A stretch of DNA of 64,000 nt from Acanthosepion esculentum (GCA_964036315.1 OZ038482.1:8611020-8675019); one strand, 5' to 3'. Numbered from the stretch's first letter, positions 10,709-22,407 are shown. The notes: a model not told the origin generated them from the letters alone. Numbers and translations are program-made.

Positions 10709-11069
10709 GTTTGTCACACCGTTTTCTGCTCATGTGTGCATATAGTTGGTACTACTGTGGTCACGTGATCGATGTTTGAGCATGATAGCACCAGTTTTCT
10801 TGCTGCTGTTACAGTGTAACCATGACCGCTCTGCTAGCAGTGTGCAGCGAGGAGGAACAATTAAAATATAAAAAAAAATTAAATAAAAAATAAAGAAATC
10901 TGAAGAAACGTTTTAATTTTCGTTTGCACGTTGTCGTCGTGGTGAAGAGAATTGTCAAATAGATGCAAAAGATTTAAGAAAGTTGAATAAAAGTAAAGAA
11001 ATACGACGAAATTTGACTTTGACGGCTTTAACTCAATCATTGTTACAAATATTCAGTGCATAGTTACTT

Positions 11070-11185
11070 GTTGCTGAGCTTAGCTTAGTCTGGCACAAGG
11101 TCACATATATAGAGTTTCGAATGTGGATCGAACTTACTAGTAATGTTTTGTGATACAATCTACGAACCATTGTTTCCATGACGAG
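11070..11185 (-). mobile_element. tRNA-derived SINE, common family, minus strand
   Basis: Read on the minus strand, a degraded tRNA-like head (GTTCGATCCACATTCG as B-box) leads to TGTGACCTTGTGCCAGACTA, the shared SINE tail motif. AAGCTAAGCTCAGCAA follows. Confidence 0.72.
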
Positions 11186-11461
11186 ACACTTTTCAACTAA
11201 TCTTACTTTCGTCAGAAGTTTATAGACGTCAACGAGGATTAAACAAGTTACAAGTAGATTAGCTTGTTAACCATTGTTCTATATAGTAAGCCACTCTTAA
11301 AATATTTTAGCAAGTAGGTAAGCTTAATCTGGTCGCAATAGTGGGGTACTCAGTGAGAATGAATCAATCAATTGATCAATTGAAACATTCGATTGAAACA
11401 TTGTACAAATCAATGATCTATGTGATTAGATTATTAAAATAGCTTCAAATTATTTATATTC

Positions 11462-11640
11462 GCACTAATATCCCCATCTTCGTTGTTATTATCACAACGT
11501 TCGCGCCATTATGCCCTCCGGCATGGGACAACAACCTAGTGAATTAAAGCATCGGTTTGTGAATTTGGTGACATGATGAGTGTGTGTTGAATACTTAGGC
11601 CGAATAAAACCCACTTAGACTTAGACTGGAAACAGAGCGA
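11462..11640 (-). mobile_element. Penelope-type terminal hairpin motif with tRNA-like segment
   Basis: At 11462-11530 the minus strand carries a decayed form of the conserved motif (GCCGGAGGGC ... GCGCGAACGTTGTGATAA). A tRNA-like stretch follows on the plus strand (CCTAGTGAATTAAAGC to GAATACTTAGGCC). The block at 40750-40930 has the same order and clear similarity. Confidence 0.5.
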
Positions 11641-11766
11641 GCCATAACTTGTACTAAATAAGAACAAGACAAGATAGTCCATAGAAATGGAGAGGGGAAC
11701 GACAACAATCTACTCCTCCAGATTAGATCAATTCCATATTCCATGAATACTACCAAGATCTACAGA

Positions 11767-11850
11767 CACATGAAGAAGGCCGGAGCGTACAACGAAACGC
11801 TGTAATAATAACGACAAAGATGAAGACATTCGTCCTAATGTAAATAATAA
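11767..11850 (+). mobile_element. Penelope-type terminal hairpin motif, plus orientation
   Basis: ATGAAGAAGGCCGGAGCGTA, then CAACGAAACGCTGTAATAA and ACGACAAAGATGAAGACATT, closely match the copy at 56803-56894. The internal GGCC before GAAACG is missing here. With the reversed copy at 11462 it forms an inverted pair. Confidence 0.65.
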
Positions 11851-12712
11851 CTCTTCATCTCGAGAAATTCAAACAGAAAATATCTTTAAGCTCGCGCTCT
11901 GAAAAATCTAATGTCGTTTCTGATTTTTTTTCCCCCTAGCGACATTTTGAAAATTTGCTTCGACAAAAATGGCAACAGCAAAAATGAAGTAATGCTTTAT
12001 TCTTTCGTTTTTAGATTCGTCTTCTTAACACACGTAAGTTGAATACACACGGAATTTTGCAACGGGATGAAAATTTCTTCCGGCCGTCCAGAATTAATGA
12101 CGGATTCGTTGAAAAAGTAAAGAGAAGAAACGAAAAAATATTTCGCTCAAATAATAAACAAAATCAACAAAGATTCTAACCTGAAGCGGAATGACGTTAA
12201 ATATCAAGGCTGAATGACTCAATCACTTTCTAAGTATTTTAATTATTCAGATATGAAATTGTTAAGTATTTTAGTTTTTTTTTAAATGGTGAGACGTTTG
12301 ACTCATGGCTGTTCCTTCATGCTTATTTACTCCCACTGCAAATGAAAATTCTAGCGAATAACATAAATGTTTATTCAATAATATTTTACATAAAAGACTT
12401 TTTAATTTCACAAACGGTTGGATAGTTTTATTTGTTTTCAATGTTCAATGCTACAACCACGCACTAACTACTCAATAATGTAGTAAACGTGATTCCGATT
12501 AACATTTTGTTAACTGAAAAAACAAAGGAAAATTAATTAACTTGAGCTCTTTTGACAAGTTTATTTCATATTTTAATCATGAAAAGGGAAATTAAATTAT
12601 TTAGTACCGGAAATTATATAAATAATTTCAACGTTCTTCATAAACCAGATTCTGTAAAATGAAGAAGTAGGATTAGGACAACAGAAATTGTTGATTGTTG
12701 GCCCTTCAAAAG

Positions 12713-14248
12713 TAGGGACCTCCACAAAAAAAGTGATACCTAAGGTTTAAAATGAATCTTTAAAAATGAAAAATCTTTCTGGAAGCTTTTATTTTAGTTT
12801 TAATTTTAAGCTAATAGATTAAATTTAATATTTCCAAAAAGTTAACTACTTTGTTGTATTTCAAAAACTAATTGAAATTGATAGGAAGGAAATTTTTTTT
12901 TCTAAAGTAGCTGATTAGATGTCTTTAATCGCAATGTAATTCACTTTATTAAAAAAAATATACTTTTCTGGAATTTTATTTGAAGAATGTGAGCTGTTTT
13001 AAAGTATAATTAATCTGATTTGAAACAAACATTACTCACTTTAAGTTTAAAATATCGTATGAAATGGATTTTAACTAATCAGTAGCTGTGTTTTTAACCT
13101 GACAGCAGCTGATTTGACGTGCTGACAGTCGAGAGTTGAGATCTAATCTTGTTCTACGGAGACTTTATCTGTAAAACATAACTGAAGAAAATGACGTGAG
13201 CGCCTTTTTATATAATTTTTTAAGTGCTCAGTAATCTTAAAAATTTAGGAAAATATTCTCTGTAATCTAATGTTTTATTGAATTTTAGTAGATGTTGGCT
13301 TTAAATTTTCTATATACTTATCGCGCTTATTTTCTGATAATGTCGTGTATGGTCGCCCGTACTTACAAAAATCGGCACGTTTATATATATACAAAAAAAA
13401 TCAAAATGTTTTTAAAAATATTGGTGTTTGATGATTTTTATTAAGCTTTTCCATTTATGATTATTAAATACAGTTTCCACTTAATAATAATATCATCTAA
13501 AAGGCTGAAATTAATACAGAATTATAAAATTTAAAACTTAATAAATCTTTCTAATTAAAATTTTAAATAAAAGATGAAAACAATTCTTGCAAAAATTCAT
13601 TATTCATCAAAACTTTTTTTTCTTGTGACTATAGTGTTTTCAGTATATCTTATTTATAAACGCAAAAGTTTTTTAATTAAATAATGTCAGTTTTATTGCA
13701 TTTTTATTTTACGATTCAGAGTAGATTTTCGGTAAATGCTGTTGCCGTTTGGCAAAATAAAAATTGTTGATTTAAATTCTCTAAAGAATCCTGTATTTAA
13801 CTAATATAAATATGAAGAGGTTGAAATTTTAATTTCTCGAAATTTCATAAAATTAAGTAAGTGGGGGTGAGTAACAGATATAAAAAAATTTTACCAATTG
13901 AAAAAAAATTAGAAAAAACTTTCATTCATTTGTGAATAAGTCCTGAAAATTTCAATAAAATCCGACAATTATTTGATTTTTGCAAGAATTTCCAAAACAA
14001 AAAAGATGCTAAAATTTCCAATGTTAATCTTTGGTTCACCCCGTTGATGCAAAAAAAAAAAAAACGAAAAGAACAAAACAAAAAAAAACAACAAGATTTT
14101 AACCAAAATTTTGAACGTTCTAAAAAGTATCAAAAAATATAATTTAATAATAAAAAAATAATTTTGACGATAAAACTTTGTTTTTATCAAGTTTGGGACA
14201 TTTTTTCATCATGATAGGCTGTTTTCTAGAAAATTTTGGAGGTACCTA
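12713..14248 (+). mobile_element. Non-coding hAT-like DNA transposon with target duplication
   Basis: The left end TAGGGACCTCCACAAAA and the right end, complement TAGGTACCTCCAAAATTTT, form terminal inverted repeats. TTCAAAAG stands on both sides (12705-12712 and 14249-14256), an exact 8-bp target duplication as made by hAT transposases. The 1536-bp interior is AT-rich with homopolymers and no open frame of interest. Related copies are at 8576-9640 and 45744-46731. Confidence 0.85.
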
Positions 14249-14299
14249 TTCAAAAGTGATGACGTTTCAGACATGAATCAATAGAAAAATATGGCCGCG

Positions 14300-14660
14300 A
14301 AGGGTGGAGATATTTTTCAGTGCGCCCACGAATGAGACACAAGGTGAGTTCAAAGTGGTTTTAACGGCAATAGCGTGGAAAAATTGCTCTGGCCCCACTT
14401 TCGGTACTTTTGGGGACGCCTCAGGCGTCGGGTATTGACCTCAGCCCCTATCTGAAGGAGAGGTACTGTCTGGAATGGGGCGCCCGGTGCGAATGCCAAA
14501 CAGTACAGCATGCCGTATCCAAATTTCCGACGAGGTGAATTGCGTCATGGTGTTCTTTTTCTCATAGACGGTGCCCAACTGACCTTACCATACTGTGCAG
14601 TCTATAAAATCAAAACCAAACAACGCGCATGCGCGAAATTAAATATATAAAATGGCGACA
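14300..14660 (+). promoter_or_regulatory. GC-richer block with promoter-like motifs (candidate)
   Basis: This stretch is clearly less AT-rich than its surroundings. It contains TATAAAA at 14603, a perfect NRF1 palindrome CGCGCATGCGCG at 14624-14635, and a YY1-like AAAATGGCGAC at about 14650. A small GACGCCTCAGGCGTC hairpin lies near 14414. No downstream exon can be recognised before the (TA)n array, so this may be an unknown repeat instead of a promoter. Confidence 0.3.
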
Positions 14661-14914
14661 ATTTACCCACCGCACTCTGTATGTGGATATGTTATGATAT
14701 CTATGTGTACATTTATATTATATTTGAAACAACATATGTGTATATTTGTATTTAAATTATAGTTATTCTATTACCCTCTACCTCGTAAATTAATGGACTG
14801 TTCCACTCTCATCAGTATGATATAATTGTCAATATGTATTGGAAATGCAACGGTCCGTTTTCAACCAGCACATAACGATTGCATTGTGGATGACCAGAGT
14901 TATGCTACTGGTGA

Positions 14915-15106
<192 letters not shown>

Positions 15107-15221
15107 AGAAAGAGTGAGAGATTAACGTTATGCCCAGTATTTTATCGAATTCAACTAAACGGTCATTAGTTATAAAAGAGCGAGACGTTGTAACAGTCCG
15201 AAAATCTTAATCTTTTAATTA

Positions 15222-15410
15222 CAGTGTAACCCGGATATAAGAGAGTTGTCGGGACAGGAGAAGAAGTATCTTATATCCGGGTTTCTCTTATATCCAGGTT
15301 TGATCTATTATATATACATTAACACAGGCTCTAATTTGGGACCAGAGAAAAGATATCTTATATCCGGGTTTCTCTTATATCCGGGTCTCTCTTATATCCG
15401 GGTTACATTG
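15222..15410. mobile_element. pogo/Tigger-like MITE
   Basis: The ends read CARTGTAACCCGGATATAAG in inverted orientation (15222 onward and back from 15410), with TA immediately outside each end (15220-15221 and 15411-15412). The internal part holds further copies of TCTTATATCCGGGT, so the terminal sequence has been reiterated. Length is 189 bp with no coding capacity. CAGT-type ends with TA duplication are typical of pogo-group elements. Confidence 0.85.
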
Positions 15411-16180
15411 TAATTCTGTTTCTTACATTTGTGTCCCCTATTTCTGTTGACAGACAGATCTAAATAAATAATTGTTTTCAACTGACACTTCCGATGCGAC
15501 TGAGTTGTGTCCAAGGCACTCCCTATAACTTAATATCTCCTTGAATGTTTCTTATTCAAAATAAGTGAGAGCAATAGAAACCCATAAACCTACCCCCCTT
15601 GTTTTCCCTTCTCACCCGACACACGAGGGAAGCGTTCTTGAAATGTTTACAAAGTCTGTCAGCAGATTGGGTTCTTTGTCTGAAAAAAAATTCCTTTCTG
15701 GCAATTTTTCAGCTTAGAGAAAATTTCATAAAACGACAAAATATTTTTGGTTGTGGAAAAATTCTTAGATGCATCATTTTCTTGAAAAGCCGACACCCAA
15801 AGAATTGGTGGAATGTCAGAATTTGAGATTTCTTCAGATCAAGAACTTCGCAATGAAATGTGGTATTTTCTTTTCAGATCTTTTCAGCACCGAATGCAGG
15901 ATTTTATATTAAGGAAGCAAATAAATAAATTATTAAAAAAAAAAATGACTAGAACCGTAAAACTGTCTATTTGAATCTACAGATGGCGACTTAAGGACTG
16001 CATTTCTTATCTAAAATATTTGTTTTATTAATTTTATTAATGTTTTGTAAAGATCTTACGTCACAATAAACAAAAACTATAAATTGGCCTCAAGAAAAAA
16101 AAAAGAATATCAAGAAAAAGTTTCATTTGCCTAATTGCAAAATAACCTAGATACGTGCATACAAACACTTATATGTACAT
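15411..16180. other. Interval with no recognised gene
   Basis: AT-rich, with only short frames such as 75 codons from 15599 and no identifiable motif. Confidence 0.4.
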
Positions 16181-16375
16181 TACTTACCTGGCACCTCGGC
16201 TCCGGCTTGTGCGCTGGTAGTATCACGGCTATGACTAGCTTAGACCAGCATGGACAAGCAATGACCAGCTAAGACCAGCTTAGACCAGTGGCCCGAGTGT
16301 TTCCACTCGGGTTTCCCACGTTAAACTGACCTTGTGTCACATCCTGACTCAGTTGGACCTCAAGTAAATATTTAT
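16181..16375 (+). mobile_element. SINE with iterated GACCAGCTTA segment, copy 1
   Basis: The head reads GCGCTGGTAGTATCACGGCT. It is followed by tandem-like units of TAGACCAGC or TGACCAGC, a hairpin GAGTGTTTCCACTC, and the shared tail GACCTTGTGTCACATCC. A close copy is at 16689-16845. No good B-box is visible, so the promoter type is uncertain. Confidence 0.7.
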
Positions 16376-16499
16376 ATGTACATTGTGCAAGGATAAACAC
16401 ACATTTCTAACTAATAAATAATAAAATTAAAATTGTAAACTTCCATAAATTTTCATGTCATGGGTCTTCAGTAGGTTCCCCTGTGAGTATGTTGTATTT

Positions 16500-16690
16500 T
16501 GGTAAATAATCCAAGTGGATCCTAGTAACATAAAATATTAAAACTGATCCACAAAAAGAGCTCAATGTATTTATCATTACAGAGCAAATAATTAATAAAC
16601 AATAAAATCTAAAATCAACTCATATGGGGAATAAGATTATTTCGGCAGACGAAAATATAGGTAGTCTGTCTTATCAACCCAGGTATGTGC
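16500..16690. repeat. Repeat pair, copy 1 (partner 17558-17745)
   Basis: About 190 bp running from AATCCAAGTGGATCCTAG through AAAATATTAAAACTGA to TCTGTCTTATCAACCC matches 17558-17745 with few differences. The two copies are 1.06 kb apart in direct orientation and each sits beside SINE or (TA)n sequence. Confidence 0.85.
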
Positions 16691-16840
16691 TGGTTGTATC
16701 ACAGCTATGACTAGCTTAGACCAGCTTGGACAAGCTATGACCAGCTAAGACCAGCTTAGACCAGTGGCCCGAGTGGAAACACTCGGGTTCCTCACGTTAA
16801 ACTGACCTTGTGTCACATCCTGACTCAGTGGGGCGTCAAG

Positions 16841-16845
<5 letters not shown>
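16689..16845 (+). mobile_element. SINE with iterated GACCAGCTTA segment, copy 2
   Basis: It closely matches 16199-16375, including the repeated AGACCAGCTTAGACCAG block, the GAGTGGAAACACTC hairpin and the CTTGTGTCACATCCTGACTC tail. It ends in (TA)n. Confidence 0.75.

Positions 16846-16898
<53 letters not shown>
16844..16898. repeat. (TA)n microsatellite
   Basis: A TA array that directly forms the 3' end of the SINE copy at 16689. Confidence 0.97.
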
Positions 16899-16901
<3 letters not shown>

Positions 16902-17029
16902 AAATATAGTCTTAAAGTGTGCTATATTTATGGGATAAAGTGCTCAATATCAGAGTGTAAATATAAAAGTGAACATAGAAGTCAACACTTAGAGGCGACA
17001 GTCTGTTTCATGCTAGATGCAATCGTCGG

Positions 17030-17032
<3 letters not shown>

Positions 17033-17082
<50 letters not shown>
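17033..17082. repeat. (TA)n(GATA)n microsatellite
   Basis: A TA run followed by GATA units. Confidence 0.95.
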
Positions 17083-17085
<3 letters not shown>

Positions 17086-17365
17086 TTATCCATAAATTAT
17101 CTGTTAAATTTCCACAGTTTAAAGCTAATATCCGTCAATACCCATCTTTGCATGTTAAAGAAATATTGTTAAAGTTTTAATTTATATATACTTTGTTCTT
17201 TTCAAATTAAGTTTCGGTTGTCTTCTTAGATCGATGCTAAAAGTGCTTATTATTGATCCCTGGAAGTATGGGCACCAAGTATTGAGAGTCTGTTTCATGA
17301 TTGAACGCAATCTTCAAGTATGAATCAGACTGTCGCTACTTGTTGTTGGCATCTGTGTACATATT

Positions 17366-17543
<178 letters not shown>

Positions 17544-17557
17544 GCTAACAAATCTGT

Positions 17558-17745
17558 TGGTATATAATCCAAGTGGATCCTAGCAATATAAAATATTAAA
17601 ACTGACCCACTAAAAAGCTCAATGTATTTATTATTACATAGCAAATAATTAATAAACAATAAAATCCCAAATTACCTCATATGGGAAATAAGCTTATTTC
17701 GGCTTATATAGGTCATCTCGTCTGTCTTATCAACCCCGGTATACT
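17558..17745. repeat. Repeat pair, copy 2 (partner 16500-16690)
   Basis: See 16500-16690. The shared landmarks are AATCCAAGTGGATCCTAG, CTCAATGTATTTAT and CTGTCTTATCAACCC. Confidence 0.85.
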
Positions 17746-17907
17746 TTATTTTAGGATATTACATGAAAACATGTAAGAACGCTACATAATCATGTTTCGA
17801 TGTGTATTAAACATCGCATCAGGCGTTAGTAAGTAACTGGTGAGTAGACAATTTATTGAGATTTAAAACCAACATACAAGTTTTTGATGTAATATCCTAA
17901 AATGAAG
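17744..17907. mobile_element. Short MITE with 26-bp terminal inverted repeats
   Basis: The left end CTTTATTTTAGGATATTACA (17744) matches the complement of the right end TGTAATATCCTAAAATGAAG (ending 17907) with one or two differences. The 164-bp interior has no coding capacity. The superfamily is unknown, because no clear target duplication is visible. Confidence 0.78.
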
Positions 17908-18029
17908 AATATTGATCTACTTTTGTATTGAGCCCTCTGTTAAATTGAATGTTATGAACGTCTGAATTGGATTCTATTCGTTCTCATTTCACACACACAC
18001 ACACACACACACAAACGCACAAATATATA

Positions 18030-18033
<4 letters not shown>

Positions 18034-18105
<72 letters not shown>
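18034..18105. repeat. (TA)n microsatellite, preceded by (CA)n
   Basis: CA units at 17991-18013 are followed by about 70 bp of TA. Confidence 0.96.
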
Positions 18106-18108
<3 letters not shown>

Positions 18109-18473
18109 CATTTTAACTAGTTCTATGTTTAAATGTTGTGATGTTTCTGCTGAAACTTTAACGTGGTAAGAATTTAAAATTTGAAAGTTTAATGTTTAAC
18201 GTTCGTTCCGAGAAGTATAAATATAAGGTGTGACTATAATTTCAATAGATTTCTCAAACATTTGATCCTGTCGACGCGAAACTATTAAGCCGGTCAACCA
18301 AATAAGTTACTTGAACCTTTTCTGACCTGCTGGATTATAGATAATAAACTAAGCAACTCCTAAGAGAGTCTGCTATAAAGGCAAGCCGGAGAAAGCGAGT
18401 CCAATGCCATATTGATTGGCAGAGCCTTAATTAGATTTCCAGTAAACCGTTTCATGCCTTCTCACTTTATACA

Positions 18474-18525
18474 CCTCAGGCAAGTTCAAAATGTTACAAG
18501 TAACATCTTGCACTTGCCTGAGAGG
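18474..18525. repeat. Imperfect inverted repeat (about 25-bp arms)
   Basis: CCTCAGGCAAGT...ATGTTAC pairs with GTAACATCTTGCACTTGCCT across a 2-4 nt loop. It lies in a stretch with CCGCCTGATG and GGCCGGCGAC blocks that looks like part of a larger unrecognised repeat. Confidence 0.6.
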
Positions 18526-18796
18526 CACAAAGTGCCCAATTTCACACATAACTGTTGCTGGCCGCCTGATGATTTCGTGAAAAATTTTGAAACTGTTAGT
18601 TGTGGCCGGCGACTGTTCCCTGCAATGCACTAATAGGTTGTACTTAGGGTATATTGCCACGTTATTTTGAATTACCATATACTTGCATTCTGATTGGTCA
18701 TCATAGGTTACATAACAATGTTTCCCCTACTGAGGGGATTTAGTTGTTTTTTGAATTCTTAAAACTCTTTATTTTGCAATTAACACCATCACTTAA

Positions 18797-18875
18797 TAAG
18801 ACACCAGTAGCGTTGAAACAAAATCGCAATTTTTGTAGTGATGTTATAACATGCATATGTTATAATTTTGAATTA
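18797..18875. repeat. Dispersed repeat, copy 2 (partner 1-80)
   Basis: It matches the first 80 bases of the window in direct orientation, including TGATGTTATAACATG. Confidence 0.6.
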
Positions 18876-19033
18876 CGTTCTCGTTATTCGACCGAGCATT
18901 ATAGAGAAATGGGTAATTTCAAAACAGTAGCCGCCGCTATTAACGCACCGCTTTTCATTAATGAATTGTGCACTCTGGCTGCTAGCGTTTGCATATATCA
19001 CGTATATAATGCGTTAACATTTCCGTTTTCTGC

Positions 19034-19169
19034 CGTGCGCCGATAGCTTAGGGGTAGGATCTCTGATACCAAATCGGTCGGGTTTCGATCCCGGCTTGAA
19101 GCAATCAGATGTCTAGCCACACTGATGAGCTGTGATACAGCGAAACAGGCTTGTATGTGGATGACTCTT

Positions 19170-19172
<3 letters not shown>
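19034..19172 (+). mobile_element. tRNA-derived SINE, GCGCYGATAG-head family
   Basis: The A-box-like CGATAGCTTAGGGGTAGGAT and B-box-like GGGTTTCGATCCCGG are followed by GATGTCTAGCCACACTGATG and GTGGATGAC, then (TC)n(TA)n. It has the same head and body as the copies at 23261 and 23571. Confidence 0.85.

Positions 19173-19174
<2 letters not shown>

Positions 19175-19238
<64 letters not shown>
19175..19238. repeat. (TC)n(TA)n microsatellite
   Basis: TC units followed by TA units form the 3' tail of the SINE at 19034. Confidence 0.95.
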
Positions 19239-19239
<1 letters not shown>

Positions 19240-19621
19240 TTACTGCAAAATCTGAGGAAATTGATATTGAATTTAATTTGGCGGGCATGCTCGGGTGCAA
19301 TTATATATTGAACACGGTAGTAAAACAGCTGGGCACAGTTCCTTAATAATTTTCCCACCAATAAATGATTAGATAAACATCTTTCGTTGATTTCTACCTT
19401 CTTGTCAAATGTCATGCAAATGGCAAATAATCAATTGAAACAGAAATCAGGCGTTAGTTATGACTCAACCTCAATATTTGTACAGTACTTTTTCATTGAC
19501 ACGTGTATGTATTATTGAATAAAATAGACAAGGAATACATTTAAAATTTTTCATGTACTTTCTCGTGTTTTCGTACACGTGAACGAAAGATTGGTTTAAG
19601 ACTATGCATGAATTGTTTATA

Positions 19622-20845
19622 CAGGGATTGGACAAAATAATTGGAACAGGTGCAAATTCCACATCTATATTTCGAAGACCTATTATATTAAGAACTTTAA
19701 CTAAAGCTTCGTAATTGCAGGTTATATCTATTGTGAATACATTTATTTATCTAATTTACTGTCTTTGTCTTATTTATTTTTAGAATTTAGTAAAATTTAA
19801 GCTAAATGCAAATGGGCAAATTGTTGGAGCTCGCATGGCAGGAGCCTCGATCACTAAGGTTGCTAAACTGTTTAGTTTTTCAAGAGCTACCATATCAAGA
19901 ACTATGGCGCAATTCAAGAAACAGGGTAAAACCTCTAGCAAGCATAGCAATTCTGGCCGGACTTGCAAACTTACACACAGGAACCGATGTGCATTGAAAC
20001 GCATTGTTGTAAAAAATCATCGGACTACTGCGGCCAACGTGACTGCTGAGTTGAATAATCATCTGAATAGTCCAGTTTCTACTACAACTGTTCGTCGTGA
20101 GCTCCATGAGGCTGGATATCATGGAAGAGCCGCCGCAACATTCAGAAGTGGTTGAAGTGGTGCAGAGATCACAATGCCTGGTCTGCAGACCAATGGAAGC
20201 AAGTCATATTCTAAGACGAGTCCAGTTTTTCTCTTTTCCCAACTTCAGGACGAGTTTATGTGTGGAGGCAGCCCATAAAAGCTTACAACCCTGACTGCTT
20301 TCTTCCAACAGTGAAGAATGGTGGTGGATCAGTGATAGTTTGGGCCGCTATATGATGGAGTTGTCTCGGTCCAATAGTTGCACTGCGTGGTAGAATCAAC
20401 AGCAAAGATTACCTGAACATTTTGGGTGATTATGTCCATCCAATGGCCCAGACTTCACCCCCTGATGGTGACTGCATCATCCAAGACGATAATGCTCCAA
20501 TACATACCGCTTGAGTGGTTAAGAATTGGTATGAAGAGCATGAAAGTGAGCTAGAACACATGGAGTGGCCTCCCCAATCTCCAGATATCAATATTATTAA
20601 ACATTTGTTGTGCATTTTGGAGCGACAAGTTAGGAGCCGCTATCCTCCACCGTCGTGTCTTAAAGAGCTAGAGCAGGTGTTAATGGAAAAATGGCTGAAA
20701 ATTCTTCTAGATGAAGTCAGGAAGCTGTATGATTCCATTCCTAGACGTATTAAAGCTGTATGTGAGGCTAAAGGAGGACCAACTCCATATTAAATAAATT
20801 TTCTTTGAATTTAACAAGTGTTTCAATTATTTTGTCCAACCTCTG
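19622..20845 (+). mobile_element. Tc1-family transposon, decayed
   Basis: The inverted ends CAGRGRTTGGACAAAATAAT start at 19622 and end at 20845, flanked by TA at 19620-19621 and 20846-20847. The 1224-bp element carries a Tc1-type transposase on the plus strand with stops and a lost catalytic Glu. Confidence 0.94.
19800..20793 (+). pseudogene. Tc1-type transposase, inactivated
   Basis: GQIVGARMAGASITKVAKLF begins the first helix-turn-helix. GRTCKLTHRNR and VSTTTVRRELHEAGYHGRAA (to about 20130) complete the bipartite DNA-binding region. A deletion and frameshift follow. In another frame the first catalytic region reads IF, stop, DESSFSLF at about 20208-20235 (Ser codon TCA to TAA). The second catalytic motif is QDDNAPIHTA at about 20480-20515, followed by a stop. 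In the third, WPPQSPDINIIKH (about 20570-20605), the expected catalytic Glu of IEN is Lys. The C-terminus, PRRIKAVCEAKGGPTPY, is intact to the stop at about 20793. Confidence 0.92.
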
Positions 20846-21089
20846 TAGTTCTTATAGTCGGATCTAGCACTTTTGACCATTCTATGACCATCCCTAGGAA
20901 TAAAACATATGTGTGCTTTTTTACGAGAATATTAGATGAGGAACTCATATTGACACTATATTGACATTTCTGTTAGAGAGCGTTATGATTTAAGGGTTTA
21001 CAAAAGAAGATGTTGATGGAATCATCCATATTTGCCAGTTACCCCTTGCGGTAAAATGCACTCTTCCCTTGTGGGGATTATCATCATCA

Positions 21090-21340
21090 TCACACACATA
21101 CATACATACAGATCATACGACAAGCATTCATTGGCTAATCTCCACAAAACTAGCTCGCTGATTGGTCCATTCCGACCAATCAAATCGCCTGCCCGCGACA
21201 AATCTGTTTTCCCGCTTACCATTCTCCACTCTCTCTCTCTCCACTTTCTCTCCAGTCTCTCTCTTCAGTCTCTCGCCATTCTCTCTGGCATCTTATTCCT
21301 TGCTGCCAAAATGTGACCTTCAAGAACTCTCGTCTTAACC
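21090..21340 (+). promoter_or_regulatory. CCAAT-box cluster with CT-rich tract (promoter- or LTR-like)
   Basis: CATTGGC (about 21127), GATTGG (about 21159) and CCAATCA (about 21175) give three CCAAT-type boxes within about 55 bp. A CT-rich tract (21225-21290) follows. This resembles a promoter or retroelement LTR, but no coding region follows and no second LTR is visible, so the call is weak. Confidence 0.25.
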
Positions 21341-22400
21341 TTACGGTCAGACGTTAAAGAAATTATCGACATTCACGCAAGTACGAACTCTAAAATCTTC
21401 TGTAAACTCTTGGACGCCAAATCATTACATGGTCATTCCATACATTTTCTCCTATCACGTGACACTCAAACATCAATCATAAATTCTCTATATGAATGTT
21501 ATTCGTATATAAATGCCTGTTATTGTTGAAACCTCTAATTCCATTGTTTCTCCTTGAATTTTCTTTGCAATTGACTGCCTATAATGCTCATTGTTTATTT
21601 GTTGTGGATGAAAAATTATCGAACACACCCATTTCTGAATCTTGAAGCAATTTAACCTTCTGATACCTTCTAACACACCACACATCCCCAACAATGTCAT
21701 TGAACAAATGAAGGAAAACCATTGGTTACTGTGTCAGTATCTTATGGATTTCGGAAAAAAATTCTTCAGTTAGATTTCTATTTTTAAAATATTCCTGGTT
21801 GTATCACCTTATTGCCTGACAAATGTTTTTATCTTGAATAGAAATAGAGAATCGTCGATAACACTAGAATCAATAAGAACTATGGACAATTTCTGCAAAG
21901 TCCTAAATCAACAATCCATTGCCTTGTACGAAATATGGGGAAGTAGATAAAAACGTTTTAAAAAGACGCATTCAATAGTATGCGTGTGTGCGGTTTTGAG
22001 AACAAGAACATATGTGTACGCATACATATAGAGCCATGAACGCATAAGCATATTAGGTTGAAATAATTTCCGTTGCTGATTAACAAATTTTAACATTTAG
22101 AACATACTAACAATCCTAAGTTTTTACCCGGTCGTGGCAGCATATACAGTGGATAAAAGAAAAATGCTGTTCTCCTCGGTGACAGCGTACGACCGCATAC
22201 AGTAAGAATCACACCAGGAAAAAAAAAAACTTTCGAACTCACTCGGTCTGGAAGAAGAACTGACTGATAAGTGGCAACAAGTCATTACAAATAATCAAAT
22301 AATGGCGAATATATAATTGAAAAAGATGTGAGTGTACTTTTTTAAAAAGTTGATAAAGAAAAAAGGGAAATTATTTATAACTCAACCTAATATATACATA
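21341..22400. other. Interval with no recognised gene
   Basis: Only short unassigned frames. No terminal repeats seen. Confidence 0.4.
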
Positions 22401-22407
22401 AATACAT

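Noticed and set aside
19622..20845. Active Tc1 element
   Set aside because: A stop before the first catalytic Asp, a stop after the second motif, a frameshift, and Lys in place of the catalytic Glu.
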